A stretch of DNA of 64,000 nt from Pelosinus sp. IPA-1 (lineage in GTDB: Bacteria > Bacillota > Negativicutes > DSM-13327). Below, in pieces: positions 35,131 to 43,877 of the stretch. Within the stretch, counting starts at the first letter, position 1. Every line of letters starts with the position of its first letter. The notes under the pieces are model-generated. The model did not search any database and had not been told where the DNA came from. It saw nothing but the letters and a program-made list of their open reading frames with translations. A program made the translations under genes and the position numbers. The DNA lies in assembly GCF_030269905.1 (NCBI RefSeq), contig NZ_BSVC01000003.1, positions 124,001-188,000 of the forward strand, in the 5' to 3' direction.

Positions 35131-35429
35131 AATCAATCCTCCTAAATAAGCATAAATTATAAAACTATTCTATTACTCAGTTGCGATAGGGCTTTAGAAA
35201 CCTGATAGATAGTCATTTGACAGCTATAAATTTTTTTTCGAAAAACTCTCTGCTTCTTGACCTGCCAATAAGGCACCACAGTGGAGTATATCTTCTCTGT
35301 TGAATGTATTTAGAATACAGTATACTGAATACCTATGCCTTTCCTTTATTATATTCCTACTATGAAAATAACTGAAATATTGAATAATCATGGTATGATA
35401 ACTATAGGTTATAATGATATTTGTATGAT

Positions 35430-35448
35430 GAGACAAAGAGCCTGTCCC
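35430..35448. repeat. Degraded solo element end in the scpB/merR gap
   Basis: GAGACAAAGAGCCTGTCCC followed by AGTGCCCC resembles the family right end. The rest of this 430-bp gap is AT-rich, with a small TTCG-loop hairpin followed by a T run near 35490-35515. A 70-codon minus-strand frame there shows no similarity I recognise. Confidence 0.45.
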
Positions 35449-35560
35449 AGTGCCCCATAGTTGCTTATATAGAAAGATGATATATTCGTCTAGACTTCGG
35501 TTTAGGCTTTTTTTATTTGTATCGTTGATAAGGGAAATTACTGTTATGTAAAAAGCTGAG

Positions 35561-36391
35561 TTATTTCAATAGAATTGAAATTTTAGCTTCGCAATAGTAG
35601 GGATCTTCAACGGCTGCCGTAGTATCATCCAGGATGCTTTCTATATAGGCGTGTCCCCTAAATGTAAGCCCGTGATCATTTGCATAGTCTACAAGTTGTT
35701 GAAGGGTTGGATCTATCTCCGTCCAAGATCCTCTGTAATAGCTCACAAGGTAACGGCCGGCAGGTTTATAAGTCCAATTGATGGCTTCAGTGTTTTTCTC
35801 ATCAATACGGTAATAGCAATTGGTCAATTGGCTGAAAATTCCTTGTTGTATTTTGTCAGTAGCCATCATGTAGCCAAGGGGGTAGCCACAATAGTTTCGA
35901 GTGTGGTAGCAGTCACGCATAAATTTCAGCGTAACTTTCATTGTTTGTTCCATAGACATTTCGTTAGTCGGTTCGCTGATTACGATTGCTTGTGCTTTTG
36001 ATTCAATAATTTCGATTTTAGAACAATCCATTTCTAGGTTTGCTTCCATGCTCTTGATCTTATTCTGTACAATTCTTTGCAGCCACATAAGCTCGGCAAT
36101 TTCTTGCTCTAACATTTGACTTTGATTATACAGCACCGTTTGTGTCTTTTGCGGAGTGCAGTGTACCAAATGTTTTTTGATCTCTTCTAATGGGACACGG
36201 AGTTTGCGCAGCAGTTGAATGGCGTCAAAAACAGTGCTTTGCCCAAACGTATAATAGCGGTACCCGTTTTTTTTCACGATAGCCGGTTTGAATAAATCAA
36301 TGTTGTCGTAATACATCAAGGTGCGCTTGTTAATGCCGTAAAGAGCGGCAAATTGGCCGGTAGTAAATTCTTTTTGTAAAAAATCATGCAT
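35561..36391 (-). CDS. MerR-family multidrug-sensing regulator (BmrR-like) of the divergent RND pump
   Basis: 276 residues: N-terminal MerR winged helix (FTTGQFAALYGINKRTLMYY and NGYRYYTFGQ), a coiled-coil dimer helix (about 80-125), and a C-terminal GyrI-like effector domain (about 130-276, ending EDPYYCEAKISILLK) of the type that binds hydrophobic cations in BmrR. It is divergent from an RND pump, and the shared promoter has the 19-bp spacer with dyad that MerR proteins remodel. It most likely activates the pump on drug binding. Confidence 0.9.
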   Translation of the reverse strand: MHDFLQKEFTTGQFAALYGINKRTLMYYDNIDLFKPAIVKKNGYRYYTFGQSTVFDAIQLLRKLRVPLEEIKKHLVHCTPQKTQTVLYNQSQMLEQEIAELMWLQRIVQNKIKSMEANLEMDCSKIEIIESKAQAIVISEPTNEMSMEQTMKVTLKFMRDCYHTRNYCGYPLGYMMATDKIQQGIFSQLTNCYYRIDEKNTEAINWTYKPAGRYLVSYYRGSWTEIDPTLQQLVDYANDHGLTFRGHAYIESILDDTTAAVEDPYYCEAKISILLK

Positions 36392-36408
36392 GATGCAAAA
36401 TCCTCCCC

Positions 36409-36439
36409 TTGACTATACAGTTACTGTATAGTTTATCAT
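36409..36439 (+). promoter_or_regulatory. MerR-type promoter/operator of the RND operon
   Basis: TTGACT and TATCAT separated by 19 bases (not 17), and within that spacer lies the palindrome ACTATACAGT-T-ACTGTATAGT (36412-36432). This is the classic MerR-activated arrangement. It reads toward the pump genes, and the operator lies 21 bp before the regulator start codon. Confidence 0.85.
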
Positions 36440-36556
36440 ATCCCATAGCTCCAAATTGGTCAATTTTGGAGTACATAAGGATGCTGGGCCGATATATCTT
36501 GGTGGCGCAGCATAGGTATGCTGCAATACCGTTAACGAATGGGGAGGTTGAAAATT

Positions 36557-37717
36557 GTGTTTTCAGCAAAATTCAGAAAAAGTTGCTGTGTAGGATTGGG
36601 TACCATAATGATTGGTTTGATTATAACAGGATGTGGCGGCACGGAGATGATGGTGCAGGAAAAAGCAGTGCCAGTTAAAGCAATAAAGGTTATCCAGCAG
36701 AATGTAACGAGAGTCAATGAATATGCAGGCCAGGTACAGGGAAAAAATGAAGTGAAGATTCAGGCCCGTGTGTCAGGCAATATTATCGAAAAAATGATTT
36801 CTGGTGGCGATATTGTTAAACAAGGGCAGCCGTTATTTCGAATCGACAGCACTCAATATGAAAGCACATTGCTTTCTGCACAGGCGCAATTAGTGCAAGC
36901 CGAGGTTAACTTAGAAAACTCACGGATTGATACAGAAAGGTATCAAAACCTGTTAAACGCTGCGGCCATCCCGGAACAGCGGCTAACTACCCAGAGATCG
37001 GCCGAACGCCAGAATGAAGCCTTAGTGTCTTCCAACCGTGCATTAGTAAGAAAGGCTCAGGATGATGTAAACGGTACCTTGGTTGTTTCTCCAATAGACG
37101 GACGCATCGATGTAAATGATGTCGGTGTGGGAACCTATGTGCAAGCAGGAAGTACCACGTTAGTCACGATGGGTGCTCTGGATTCGGTATTTGTGCAATT
37201 TAACATGAGCGAAAATGAATACCTTAGCTTGCGGCAGGTTTCGCAAAACAACGTTGCCAATAGTGGCTGGGGTGAAAACGTGGTGATTACATTAAGCAAC
37301 GGTGCAGTCTATCCGCTGAGCGGGAAAGTAACGCAGGCGGACAGAGGTTTGGCCAATAATAGTGGAACCTTGACGCTAAAAGCCTCTTTTGCCAATCCAG
37401 ATGGGATGTTAATTCCGGGCATGTTTGCTAGAGTTAAAATCCCTGGCATACCGGTAAAAAATGCGGTGCTGGTTCCCCAGCGGGCTGTGCAGCAAGTATT
37501 GGATAAATCCCTTGTCACGGTTGTCAATGCTGACAACAAAGCGGAGCCCCGATCGGTGATTCTGGGAGAAAAGGTGGGCAGTTATTATCTTGTAAAAGAA
37601 GGTTTGACTGCAAATGACATAGTGGTTGTAGAAGGACTGACAAAGGTTCAGGAAGGGGTGACCCTTGATGTGACTGTCGTCGCTCCGGAAGAGTTGGAGC
37701 TATCTATTAACTCGTAG
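36557..37717 (+). CDS. RND efflux membrane fusion lipoprotein (AcrA/MexA type)
   Basis: Periplasmic adaptor of a tripartite efflux pump, about 387 residues. A lipoprotein signal ends in LIITGCGG (lipobox), followed by VKAIKVIQQNVTRVNEYAGQ, the lipoyl/barrel-sandwich halves VKIQARVSGNIIEKMISGGD and LVVSPIDGRIDVNDVGVGTY, an alpha hairpin between them, and a C-terminal beta domain (VPQRAVQQ). The GTG with GGGGAGG 9 bases upstream is chosen; in-frame ATG and TTG codons earlier overlap that site. First gene behind the MerR promoter. No outer-membrane channel gene follows. Confidence 0.9.
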   Translation: MFSAKFRKSCCVGLGTIMIGLIITGCGGTEMMVQEKAVPVKAIKVIQQNVTRVNEYAGQVQGKNEVKIQARVSGNIIEKMISGGDIVKQGQPLFRIDSTQYESTLLSAQAQLVQAEVNLENSRIDTERYQNLLNAAAIPEQRLTTQRSAERQNEALVSSNRALVRKAQDDVNGTLVVSPIDGRIDVNDVGVGTYVQAGSTTLVTMGALDSVFVQFNMSENEYLSLRQVSQNNVANSGWGENVVITLSNGAVYPLSGKVTQADRGLANNSGTLTLKASFANPDGMLIPGMFARVKIPGIPVKNAVLVPQRAVQQVLDKSLVTVVNADNKAEPRSVILGEKVGSYYLVKEGLTANDIVVVEGLTKVQEGVTLDVTVVAPEELELSINS

Positions 37718-37732
37718 GAGGTGTGCATAATC

Positions 37733-40700
37733 GTGGCAAGATTTTTTATCGAGCGTCCAATTTTTGCAATTGTTCTTTCCATTATGATTGTGGTAGCGGG
37801 AACGATTGCTGGGCTGAATCTCCCCATTGCCCAGTATCCACAAATCCAGCCGCCAACAGTATCGGTGTCGGCATCCTATATTGGCGCGAATGCTGAAGTT
37901 GTCAATCAGACGGTAGCCCAGGTTTTGGAAGAGCAGATTAATGGTGTACAGGGTATGAACTATATGAGCTCAAATTCCGATGATTCGGGTGCCTACAGTC
38001 TGGAAGTTGTTTTTGATTTGGGAGTCGATGGAGACATTGCTGCCGTCAAGGTGCAGAACAGTGTCGCCCAGGCCAATGCCAATTTGCCGGCAGAAGTAAC
38101 CGCGGCTGGCATTACCACCCAAAAAGCATCTTCAGACATGGCTATGATGCTGAGCTTCTATTCACCCAAGGGCACTTATGACAGTGTATTTTTAACTAAT
38201 TATTTCAATGTTTACTTGAAGGATGCTATTAAGCGGGTTAACGGTGTCGGCAATATGATGGTCCTGGGGTCGGATTTTTCCCGGCGTATCTGGATTAATC
38301 CAGATCGCATGGCGGAACTGGGCTTAACGGTAGCCGATGTGCTTGAGGCCGTCAAGGAACAGAATGTTCAGGCACCGGCCGGTACAATCGGTGCCATGCC
38401 TGTACCCAAAAAGCAGGAGTTTCAATATACCGCGAAAGTGCGGGGGCGTTTAGCAAGTATCGCCGATTTTGAAAATATTATCGTGAAGGCCCAGCCGAAT
38501 GGCTCCTTCGTTTATCTGAAAGATATTGCGCGAGTCGAGAATGCCGGGAAAGACTTGAATTATTCCACAAAACAAGATGGAGCCAATGCAGTTGCAGTGG
38601 GCATTCAGCTCACCAGCGATGCCAATGCAATGAATACCATTGCGGGAGTGAAAAAAGCTGTAGCAGCAGCAGAAGAAAATTTTCCACCGGATATGAAATA
38701 TAGAGCCATCTTTGATAATACGAATTTTATCGCCGAATCCATGCATGAGGTGGTTAAAACCTTTTTTGAAGCGATGGCCCTCGTTATGATCATAGTATTT
38801 CTTTTTCTGCAAAGCTGGCGGGCAACGCTGATTCCGATGCTGGCCGTTCCCGTATCATTAATTGGTACGTTTGGTGCTTTTGTGCTTCTTGGTTTTTCGA
38901 TTAACACCTTGACTCTATTCGCTATGGTATTGGCAATTGGATTGGTTGTCGATGATGCCATTGTCGTTATTGAAGCCGTCGAGCATCATATGCGCTTTAA
39001 TAAACTGACACCGGTGGAGGCCACGAAAAAAGCAATGGCCGAAGTGTCCGGGCCGGTTATTGCCATTGCTTTTGTATTGGCCGCTGTATTTGTTCCGGTT
39101 GCTTTCATCGGCGGCATGGTAGGCGTTCTCTACCGCCAGTTCGCCTTGACGATAGCGGTGTCGATGGCTTTATCTGCTCTAGTCGCTTTGTCCCTGACCC
39201 CGGCACTGTGTGCCCTGTTATTAAAGCCTTACAAAGAGCAGGCAAAGGACAGTGTTCTGGGCAGATTTTTTGGCCAATTTAATGACTGGTTTGACCGAAC
39301 TACCAGTGCATATAGTGAAATGGTGAAATCATTAATCTCCAAAGCGAAATATTCTTGTATATTCTTGTTGATCATTTTAGTAGGGATGGTGTTCCTATAC
39401 AAAATTGTCCCGACGACCTTTGTACCGGATGAAGATCAGGGATATTTTGCGGTAGCTGTCACTCTGCCGGAAGGCGCGAGTATGAATAGGACACAGGCAG
39501 TAACCGACCGATTGGCTGGAGAAATTAAAGAACTGCCAGGTGTCGATCAGGTTATCGCAATTGACGGTTTTGATATGTTGTCAAATGGTGCCAAGGCCAA
39601 CACGGCAGCTCTATTTGTTTGTCTTGAACCGTGGAGTAACCGAAGAGATTCTGCTACCCAGATCGATTCCATCATCGGTCAGGTTCAAAGCAAATCTGAC
39701 CTCTTTCCAGAAGCTTCTATTATGGCCTTTAACATGCCGCCCTTGCCAGGTCTGGGGATGATCAGCGGTTTTACTATGGTACTGCAGGATATGTCCGGTC
39801 ACAGCAAGGAAGAACTGGATGGTATGACGAAGAAACTTGTGCTTGCCGCCAATCAACTTCCGGAAGTGGCGGCGGTATACTCAACATATAAAAGTGATTC
39901 TCCCGGCTATGAGTTCGAAGTTGACCGGGAAAAGGTGAAAAATCTGGGCATTGCCTTAAATGATGTATTCACGGCGCTGCAAGTCAATTTCGGCGGTACC
40001 CAGGTGAATGACTTTAACCTGTTCAACCGTACTTATAAAGTGGTTATGCAGGCAGATACAATGTTCCGTAATGAAGCTGACATGATGCGCTTTATCTATG
40101 TCCGGTCCTCGAATGGCTCCATGATTCCGTTAGATACCTTGCTTAAACCGAAGCTAACGACAGGGACGTCCATTATTTCCCGTTTCAATGCTGCTCGCAG
40201 CATTCAGATTAATGGCTCCGTAGGAGAAGGCTACAGTTCGGGGCAAGCTCTTGCTGCTATGGAGAAACTGGCGAAAGAAACGCTGCCTTCCGGTTTTAGT
40301 GTGGAGTGGTCAGGGCAAAGCCGGGAGGAAAAGAAAGCCGGCAGCACAACCATGCAGATTTTGGCACTGGCCTTGGTATTTGTCTTTTTATGCCTGGCGG
40401 CACTGTATGAGAGTTGGAGCGTTCCCTATGCTGTTATGCTTTCTGTGCCAACCGGCATTTTTGGGGCATTATTGTCCCAATATACTATGAATCTGCAAAA
40501 CAGTGTTTATATGCAGATTGGAGTGATTATGCTGATCGGTTTAGCCGCTAAAAATGCAATTTTAATCGTTGAATTTGCTAAAGTTAGGGTGGATAAGGGG
40601 ATGGACCCGGTTAAAGCTGCTATCGAAGCGGCATCCTTACGGCTTCGACCTATTCTGATGACTTCTTTCGCCTTTATTATTGGATGCCTGCCGCTGGCAA

Positions 40701-40876
40701 TGGCTAGTGGTGCTGGTGCTGGCGCAAGGAAGGCGATGGGGACTGCGGTTGTTGGTGGTATGACGATCGCTACGGCTTTTGGTATTTTCCTCATTCCCGT
40801 ATTATTTGTGGTTGTGGAATGGATTGTAGCTAAATTAAGCTGGAAGAAAAAGAAAAAAGAAGTCTATTCAGCATAA
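37733..40876 (+). CDS. RND multidrug efflux transporter, HAE1 family (AcrB/MexB type)
   Basis: Proton-driven inner-membrane pump of about 1047 residues. FFIERPIFAIVLSIMIVVAG at the N-terminus, the paired proton-relay aspartates in GLVVDDAIVVIEAVEHH (TM4), the matching TM10 lysine in AAKNAILIVEFAK, and GGMVGVLYRQFALTIAVSMA are all present, with two large periplasmic loops. The GTG has AGGAGG upstream; an in-frame GTG four codons earlier overlaps it. Ends with a lysine-rich tail. It follows its fusion protein by 15 bp. It needs a TolC-like partner that is not in the window. Confidence 0.93.
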   Translation: MARFFIERPIFAIVLSIMIVVAGTIAGLNLPIAQYPQIQPPTVSVSASYIGANAEVVNQTVAQVLEEQINGVQGMNYMSSNSDDSGAYSLEVVFDLGVDGDIAAVKVQNSVAQANANLPAEVTAAGITTQKASSDMAMMLSFYSPKGTYDSVFLTNYFNVYLKDAIKRVNGVGNMMVLGSDFSRRIWINPDRMAELGLTVADVLEAVKEQNVQAPAGTIGAMPVPKKQEFQYTAKVRGRLASIADFENIIVKAQPNGSFVYLKDIARVENAGKDLNYSTKQDGANAVAVGIQLTSDANAMNTIAGVKKAVAAAEENFPPDMKYRAIFDNTNFIAESMHEVVKTFFEAMALVMIIVFLFLQSWRATLIPMLAVPVSLIGTFGAFVLLGFSINTLTLFAMVLAIGLVVDDAIVVIEAVEHHMRFNKLTPVEATKKAMAEVSGPVIAIAFVLAAVFVPVAFIGGMVGVLYRQFALTIAVSMALSALVALSLTPALCALLLKPYKEQAKDSVLGRFFGQFNDWFDRTTSAYSEMVKSLISKAKYSCIFLLIILVGMVFLYKIVPTTFVPDEDQGYFAVAVTLPEGASMNRTQAVTDRLAGEIKELPGVDQVIAIDGFDMLSNGAKANTAALFVCLEPWSNRRDSATQIDSIIGQVQSKSDLFPEASIMAFNMPPLPGLGMISGFTMVLQDMSGHSKEELDGMTKKLVLAANQLPEVAAVYSTYKSDSPGYEFEVDREKVKNLGIALNDVFTALQVNFGGTQVNDFNLFNRTYKVVMQADTMFRNEADMMRFIYVRSSNGSMIPLDTLLKPKLTTGTSIISRFNAARSIQINGSVGEGYSSGQALAAMEKLAKETLPSGFSVEWSGQSREEKKAGSTTMQILALALVFVFLCLAALYESWSVPYAVMLSVPTGIFGALLSQYTMNLQNSVYMQIGVIMLIGLAAKNAILIVEFAKVRVDKGMDPVKAAIEAASLRLRPILMTSFAFIIGCLPLAMASGAGAGARKAMGTAVVGGMTIATAFGIFLIPVLFVVVEWIVAKLSWKKKKKEVYSA

Positions 40877-40971
40877 ATACTGTTTAAATAACAATGTCCT
40901 TGATTCTTCCTGTTGGAGAGGTATCAAGGATATTTAAAATATTTAATTTCTTTGACTAAGGAGGATATAAA

Positions 40972-41298
40972 ATGAACGGATATGTTTTTTTAGGCATAGC
41001 AATAGCCTTAGAAGTATTTTCTACATCTATGCTTAAATATTCAGAAGGCTTTACGAAGCTATACCCTAGTCTTGCTTTTGTAGTAGGGATGAGTGCTTCA
41101 TTTTATGCAGTGGCTCAAGCCATGACGGTTATTCCACTAAACATCACCTATGCGATTTGGGCTGGATTAGGAACGGTTTTGACAGCATTAGTGTCTATTT
41201 TGATTTGGAAAGAATCTATTAATATCTATAGTGGTATAGGGATAGGATTAATCGTCATTGGCGTAGTAATGCTTAACTTAAAGGGACCTGCTCATTGA
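40972..41298 (+). CDS. SMR-family multidrug exporter (EmrE/QacE-like)
   Basis: 108 residues with four membrane helices. The essential Glu14 is in IALEVFSTSMLKYSEGFTKL, then ITYAIWAGLGTVLTALVSI and a final GIGIGLIVIGVVMLNL. Complete for the family, whose members work as dimers exporting cationic drugs with proton uptake. AGGAGG before the ATG. The 95-bp gap after the RND gene contains an 8-bp inverted repeat (TCCTTGAT / ATCAAGGA), so a separate transcript is possible, though co-induction with the pump cannot be excluded. Confidence 0.92.
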   Translation: MNGYVFLGIAIALEVFSTSMLKYSEGFTKLYPSLAFVVGMSASFYAVAQAMTVIPLNITYAIWAGLGTVLTALVSILIWKESINIYSGIGIGLIVIGVVMLNLKGPAH

Positions 41299-41340
41299 AA
41301 AAAGTCCTGTAAAGTAGATGCTTTACAGGACTTTTTCTTA
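41299..41340 (+). terminator. Intrinsic terminator after the SMR gene
   Basis: 16-bp stem AAAAAGTCCTGTAAAG / CTTTACAGGACTTTTT with a TAGATG loop and a T-rich tail. The GTCCTGTAAAG-TAGA core is shared with the terminator at 61049. Confidence 0.9.
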
Positions 41341-41489
41341 TAGCTATTTATTTAGTAGAAATAGACAAATGATATAATTATAGTCAGAATCGGGAAATAT
41401 CATAAAAGAGGAATGTAGGGTATTACTATGGAAGAAGTTACTGATTGGGGTTCTTAGTTACTGTTTTATCTTAGGTTTTCCGAAAGAAG

Positions 41490-42233
41490 GTGGTAGAGAT
41501 TAATTTCTTGGATAAGAATCAATATGTTTCTAAAGTTTTGTTGGAGAAACATAATATACCCTCCGGTAAGCACTATCCGTTTTCAATACCTGCTATAGCA
41601 AAATTGGATAGTCTTGCATTACATCCCAATGTGACTTTTTTGATTGGAGAAAATGGAGCAGGAAAATCAACGTTAGTCGAAGCAATCGCAATTGCTTTTG
41701 GGCTTAATCCTGAGGGTGGATCGAAACATTTTACCTTTTCAACGAAAGAATCACATTCGCCGTTGCATGAACATATGGTTTTATGTAAAGGCGTTAAAAG
41801 GCCAAGGGATTCTTTTTTTCTACGGGCGGAGAGTTTCTTTAACGTGGCTACGAATGTTGATGATCTAGGTGTTGGAGAAGCCTATGGTGAGCATTCTCTT
41901 CATGAGCAATCACATGGTGAGTCCTTCATGTCACTTTTCTTACATCGATTTAAGGGGAAGGGGTTTTATATTCTTGATGAGCCCGAAGCGGCCTTATCTC
42001 CAATGCGACAGCTTGCTTTTATCAGCCGCCTTCACCAGCTAGTATTAGACAATTCACAGTTTATCATTGCTACTCATTCACCGATTATTTTATCCTATCC
42101 TAATTCCTACATATATAATATTGATGGAAGCGGCATTAATAAGATCGAATATGAGCAAACGGATCATTTTATGATTAATAAACATTTTTTCAATAATCGC
42201 AAAGCCGTACTGAATGAGTTAATGCAAGTATAA
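41490..42233 (+). CDS. Predicted AAA ATPase (COG3910-like, ABC-type nucleotide-binding fold)
   Basis: 247 residues. Walker A GENGAGKST, Walker B with the following D-loop region FYILDEPEAALSP, and an H-loop-like histidine in IIATHSPII make it an ABC-class ATPase without membrane segments, resembling the predicted ATPases of COG3910. Such stand-alone proteins have no proven substrate and may act in nucleic-acid or stress processes. The GTG start overlaps the AAGAAGG ribosome binding site, so the true start could be the TTG six codons later. No partner gene is evident. Confidence 0.75.
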   Translation: MVEINFLDKNQYVSKVLLEKHNIPSGKHYPFSIPAIAKLDSLALHPNVTFLIGENGAGKSTLVEAIAIAFGLNPEGGSKHFTFSTKESHSPLHEHMVLCKGVKRPRDSFFLRAESFFNVATNVDDLGVGEAYGEHSLHEQSHGESFMSLFLHRFKGKGFYILDEPEAALSPMRQLAFISRLHQLVLDNSQFIIATHSPIILSYPNSYIYNIDGSGINKIEYEQTDHFMINKHFFNNRKAVLNELMQV

Positions 42234-42364
42234 TAGGAGTGGCATTAGTAGATTAGTAATCAGGTTTCCAGCTCATTTATGCATTGAAGTGCCTCAGGGA
42301 AGTGCTTGGAGGCAATGATTGTACATAATGTATACAAGTGTTTCGGACAGGGAGGAATAGAAGT

Positions 42365-43777
42365 ATGAAAAGACAGATAAAAGACAATATGCCTGAATTT
42401 ATAGGGCTGAGAGAAGCTATGGAATTATCCCGGGAACAAAATCGGGAAAATCACCGAAAATTTATAAATCCCGAGTTGGTAAATCTCATGGGACTTTTAA
42501 ATTTTGATAAGTGTTTTGTTAAGGCGCAAGGGGCGTCGCTATGGGATAAAGACAATGATGAATACTTAGATTTTTTAGGAGGCTATGGGGCATTAAACCT
42601 AGGACATAACCACCCTGAGATCAATGCAGCAGTTGAGGCAGTAAAGGAATTTCCAAATCTGCTGCAAGCGGCTCTAAACCCTTTAGCAGGGGCATTAGCG
42701 CGAAACCTAGCATTATTCACTCCTGGAGAACTGCAATACTCATTTTTTAGTAACAGTGGAGCAGAAGCTGTGGAAGGGGCATTAAAACTAGCTAGAGCCT
42801 CTACTGGAAGAACAAAATTTATTTCCTGTGAAGGCTCTTTCCATGGAAAATCCTTCGGAGCTCTGTCGGTTACAGGCCGGGAGAAATATAGGAAACCTTT
42901 TGCCCCTCTACTGCCGGGTGTAGACTTTATTCCGTATGGAGATGCCAAAGCCCTTGAACAAGCTTTGAGCCAGAAAGATGTAGCGGCCTTTATCGTGGAA
43001 CCCATTCAAGGAGAAGGAGGAATTATTGTTCCACCGGAAGGATACTTGAAAAAGGTTAGAGATATTTGTACAACTTATAATACGCTGCTTATTGTTGACG
43101 AGATCCAAACAGGATTTGGACGTACTGGAAAACTTTTTGCCTGTGAAGAGGACGGCATTGTACCTGATATTTTATGTCTGTCCAAATCTTTCGGAGGCGG
43201 GGTGATGTCATTAGCTGCCTATACTACAACAGAAAAAATATGGAAAAAGGCCTATGGCAGTATAGAAAAAGCGACACTACATACTTCTACCTTTGGCGGA
43301 AATTCGAGGGCGGTAGCAGCAGGAATTGCCACCTTAGAAATTCTCTTTAGAGATGATTTATCCCGTCAGGCTGCTGAAAAGGGCGAATATCTCATGGGGA
43401 AATTACAGGAGCTCCAGAAAAAATATCCCTTCTTAAAAGAAGTTCGCGGAAGAGGGCTTATGATTGGACTTGAGTTTGCTCAGCCTGAGAAGGGGCTGCT
43501 TAATAGACTGACTGGGGGAACGGTGGAAAAGTTAGCTAGTGAATATTTGGGTGCTATGGTAGCTGGAGAACTTTTAAATAAACATCGAATTGTTACGGCA
43601 TATACCTTGAACAATCCGAATGTGATACGCTTAGAACCGCCTCTGATCGTATCTTATGAGCAACTTGATACATTACTTGCAGCATTGGAAGAAATATGCT
43701 CAAAAAATAGAGGATTTGGAGATATGGTTTTAGCCAGTGGTAAAACTATTTTGAGTTCTTTCGTTAAAAAATCTTGA
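42365..43777 (+). CDS. Class III PLP aminotransferase, putrescine aminotransferase-like
   Basis: 470 residues of the ornithine/putrescine/GABA aminotransferase fold. FFSNSGAEAVEGALKLAR for phosphate binding, FHGKSFGALSVTGR, VEPIQGEGGI, IVDEIQTGFGRTGK, and the PLP lysine in LCLSKSFGGGVM. An N-terminal extension of about 40 residues is as in PatA-type putrescine aminotransferases, which is the favoured reading; 4-aminobutyrate or ornithine specificity is possible. Start ATG with GGGAGG about 10 bases upstream. Monocistronic with a strong terminator. Confidence 0.85.
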   Translation: MKRQIKDNMPEFIGLREAMELSREQNRENHRKFINPELVNLMGLLNFDKCFVKAQGASLWDKDNDEYLDFLGGYGALNLGHNHPEINAAVEAVKEFPNLLQAALNPLAGALARNLALFTPGELQYSFFSNSGAEAVEGALKLARASTGRTKFISCEGSFHGKSFGALSVTGREKYRKPFAPLLPGVDFIPYGDAKALEQALSQKDVAAFIVEPIQGEGGIIVPPEGYLKKVRDICTTYNTLLIVDEIQTGFGRTGKLFACEEDGIVPDILCLSKSFGGGVMSLAAYTTTEKIWKKAYGSIEKATLHTSTFGGNSRAVAAGIATLEILFRDDLSRQAAEKGEYLMGKLQELQKKYPFLKEVRGRGLMIGLEFAQPEKGLLNRLTGGTVEKLASEYLGAMVAGELLNKHRIVTAYTLNNPNVIRLEPPLIVSYEQLDTLLAALEEICSKNRGFGDMVLASGKTILSSFVKKS

Positions 43778-43790
43778 GGATTTGTTTATA

Positions 43791-43842
43791 TAAAGCCAAA
43801 GCTCCTGCAAGCTTGATAAGCTTTGCAAGAGCTTTGGCTTTA
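43791..43842. terminator. Bidirectional terminator between aminotransferase and MutS-like gene
   Basis: Long imperfect stem TAAAGCCAAAGCTC..TGCAAGCTT / AAGCTTTGCA..GAGCTTTGGCTTTA with a short loop. It serves two converging genes. Confidence 0.85.
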
Positions 43843-43877
43843 TATTGGTAGATTGCTGGATGAGTTGGCCGATCCCA

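Noticed and set aside
35224-35436. 70-codon minus-strand frame in the scpB/merR gap
   Set aside because: AT-rich composition, no ribosome binding site and no recognisable family; left as unassigned intergenic DNA.
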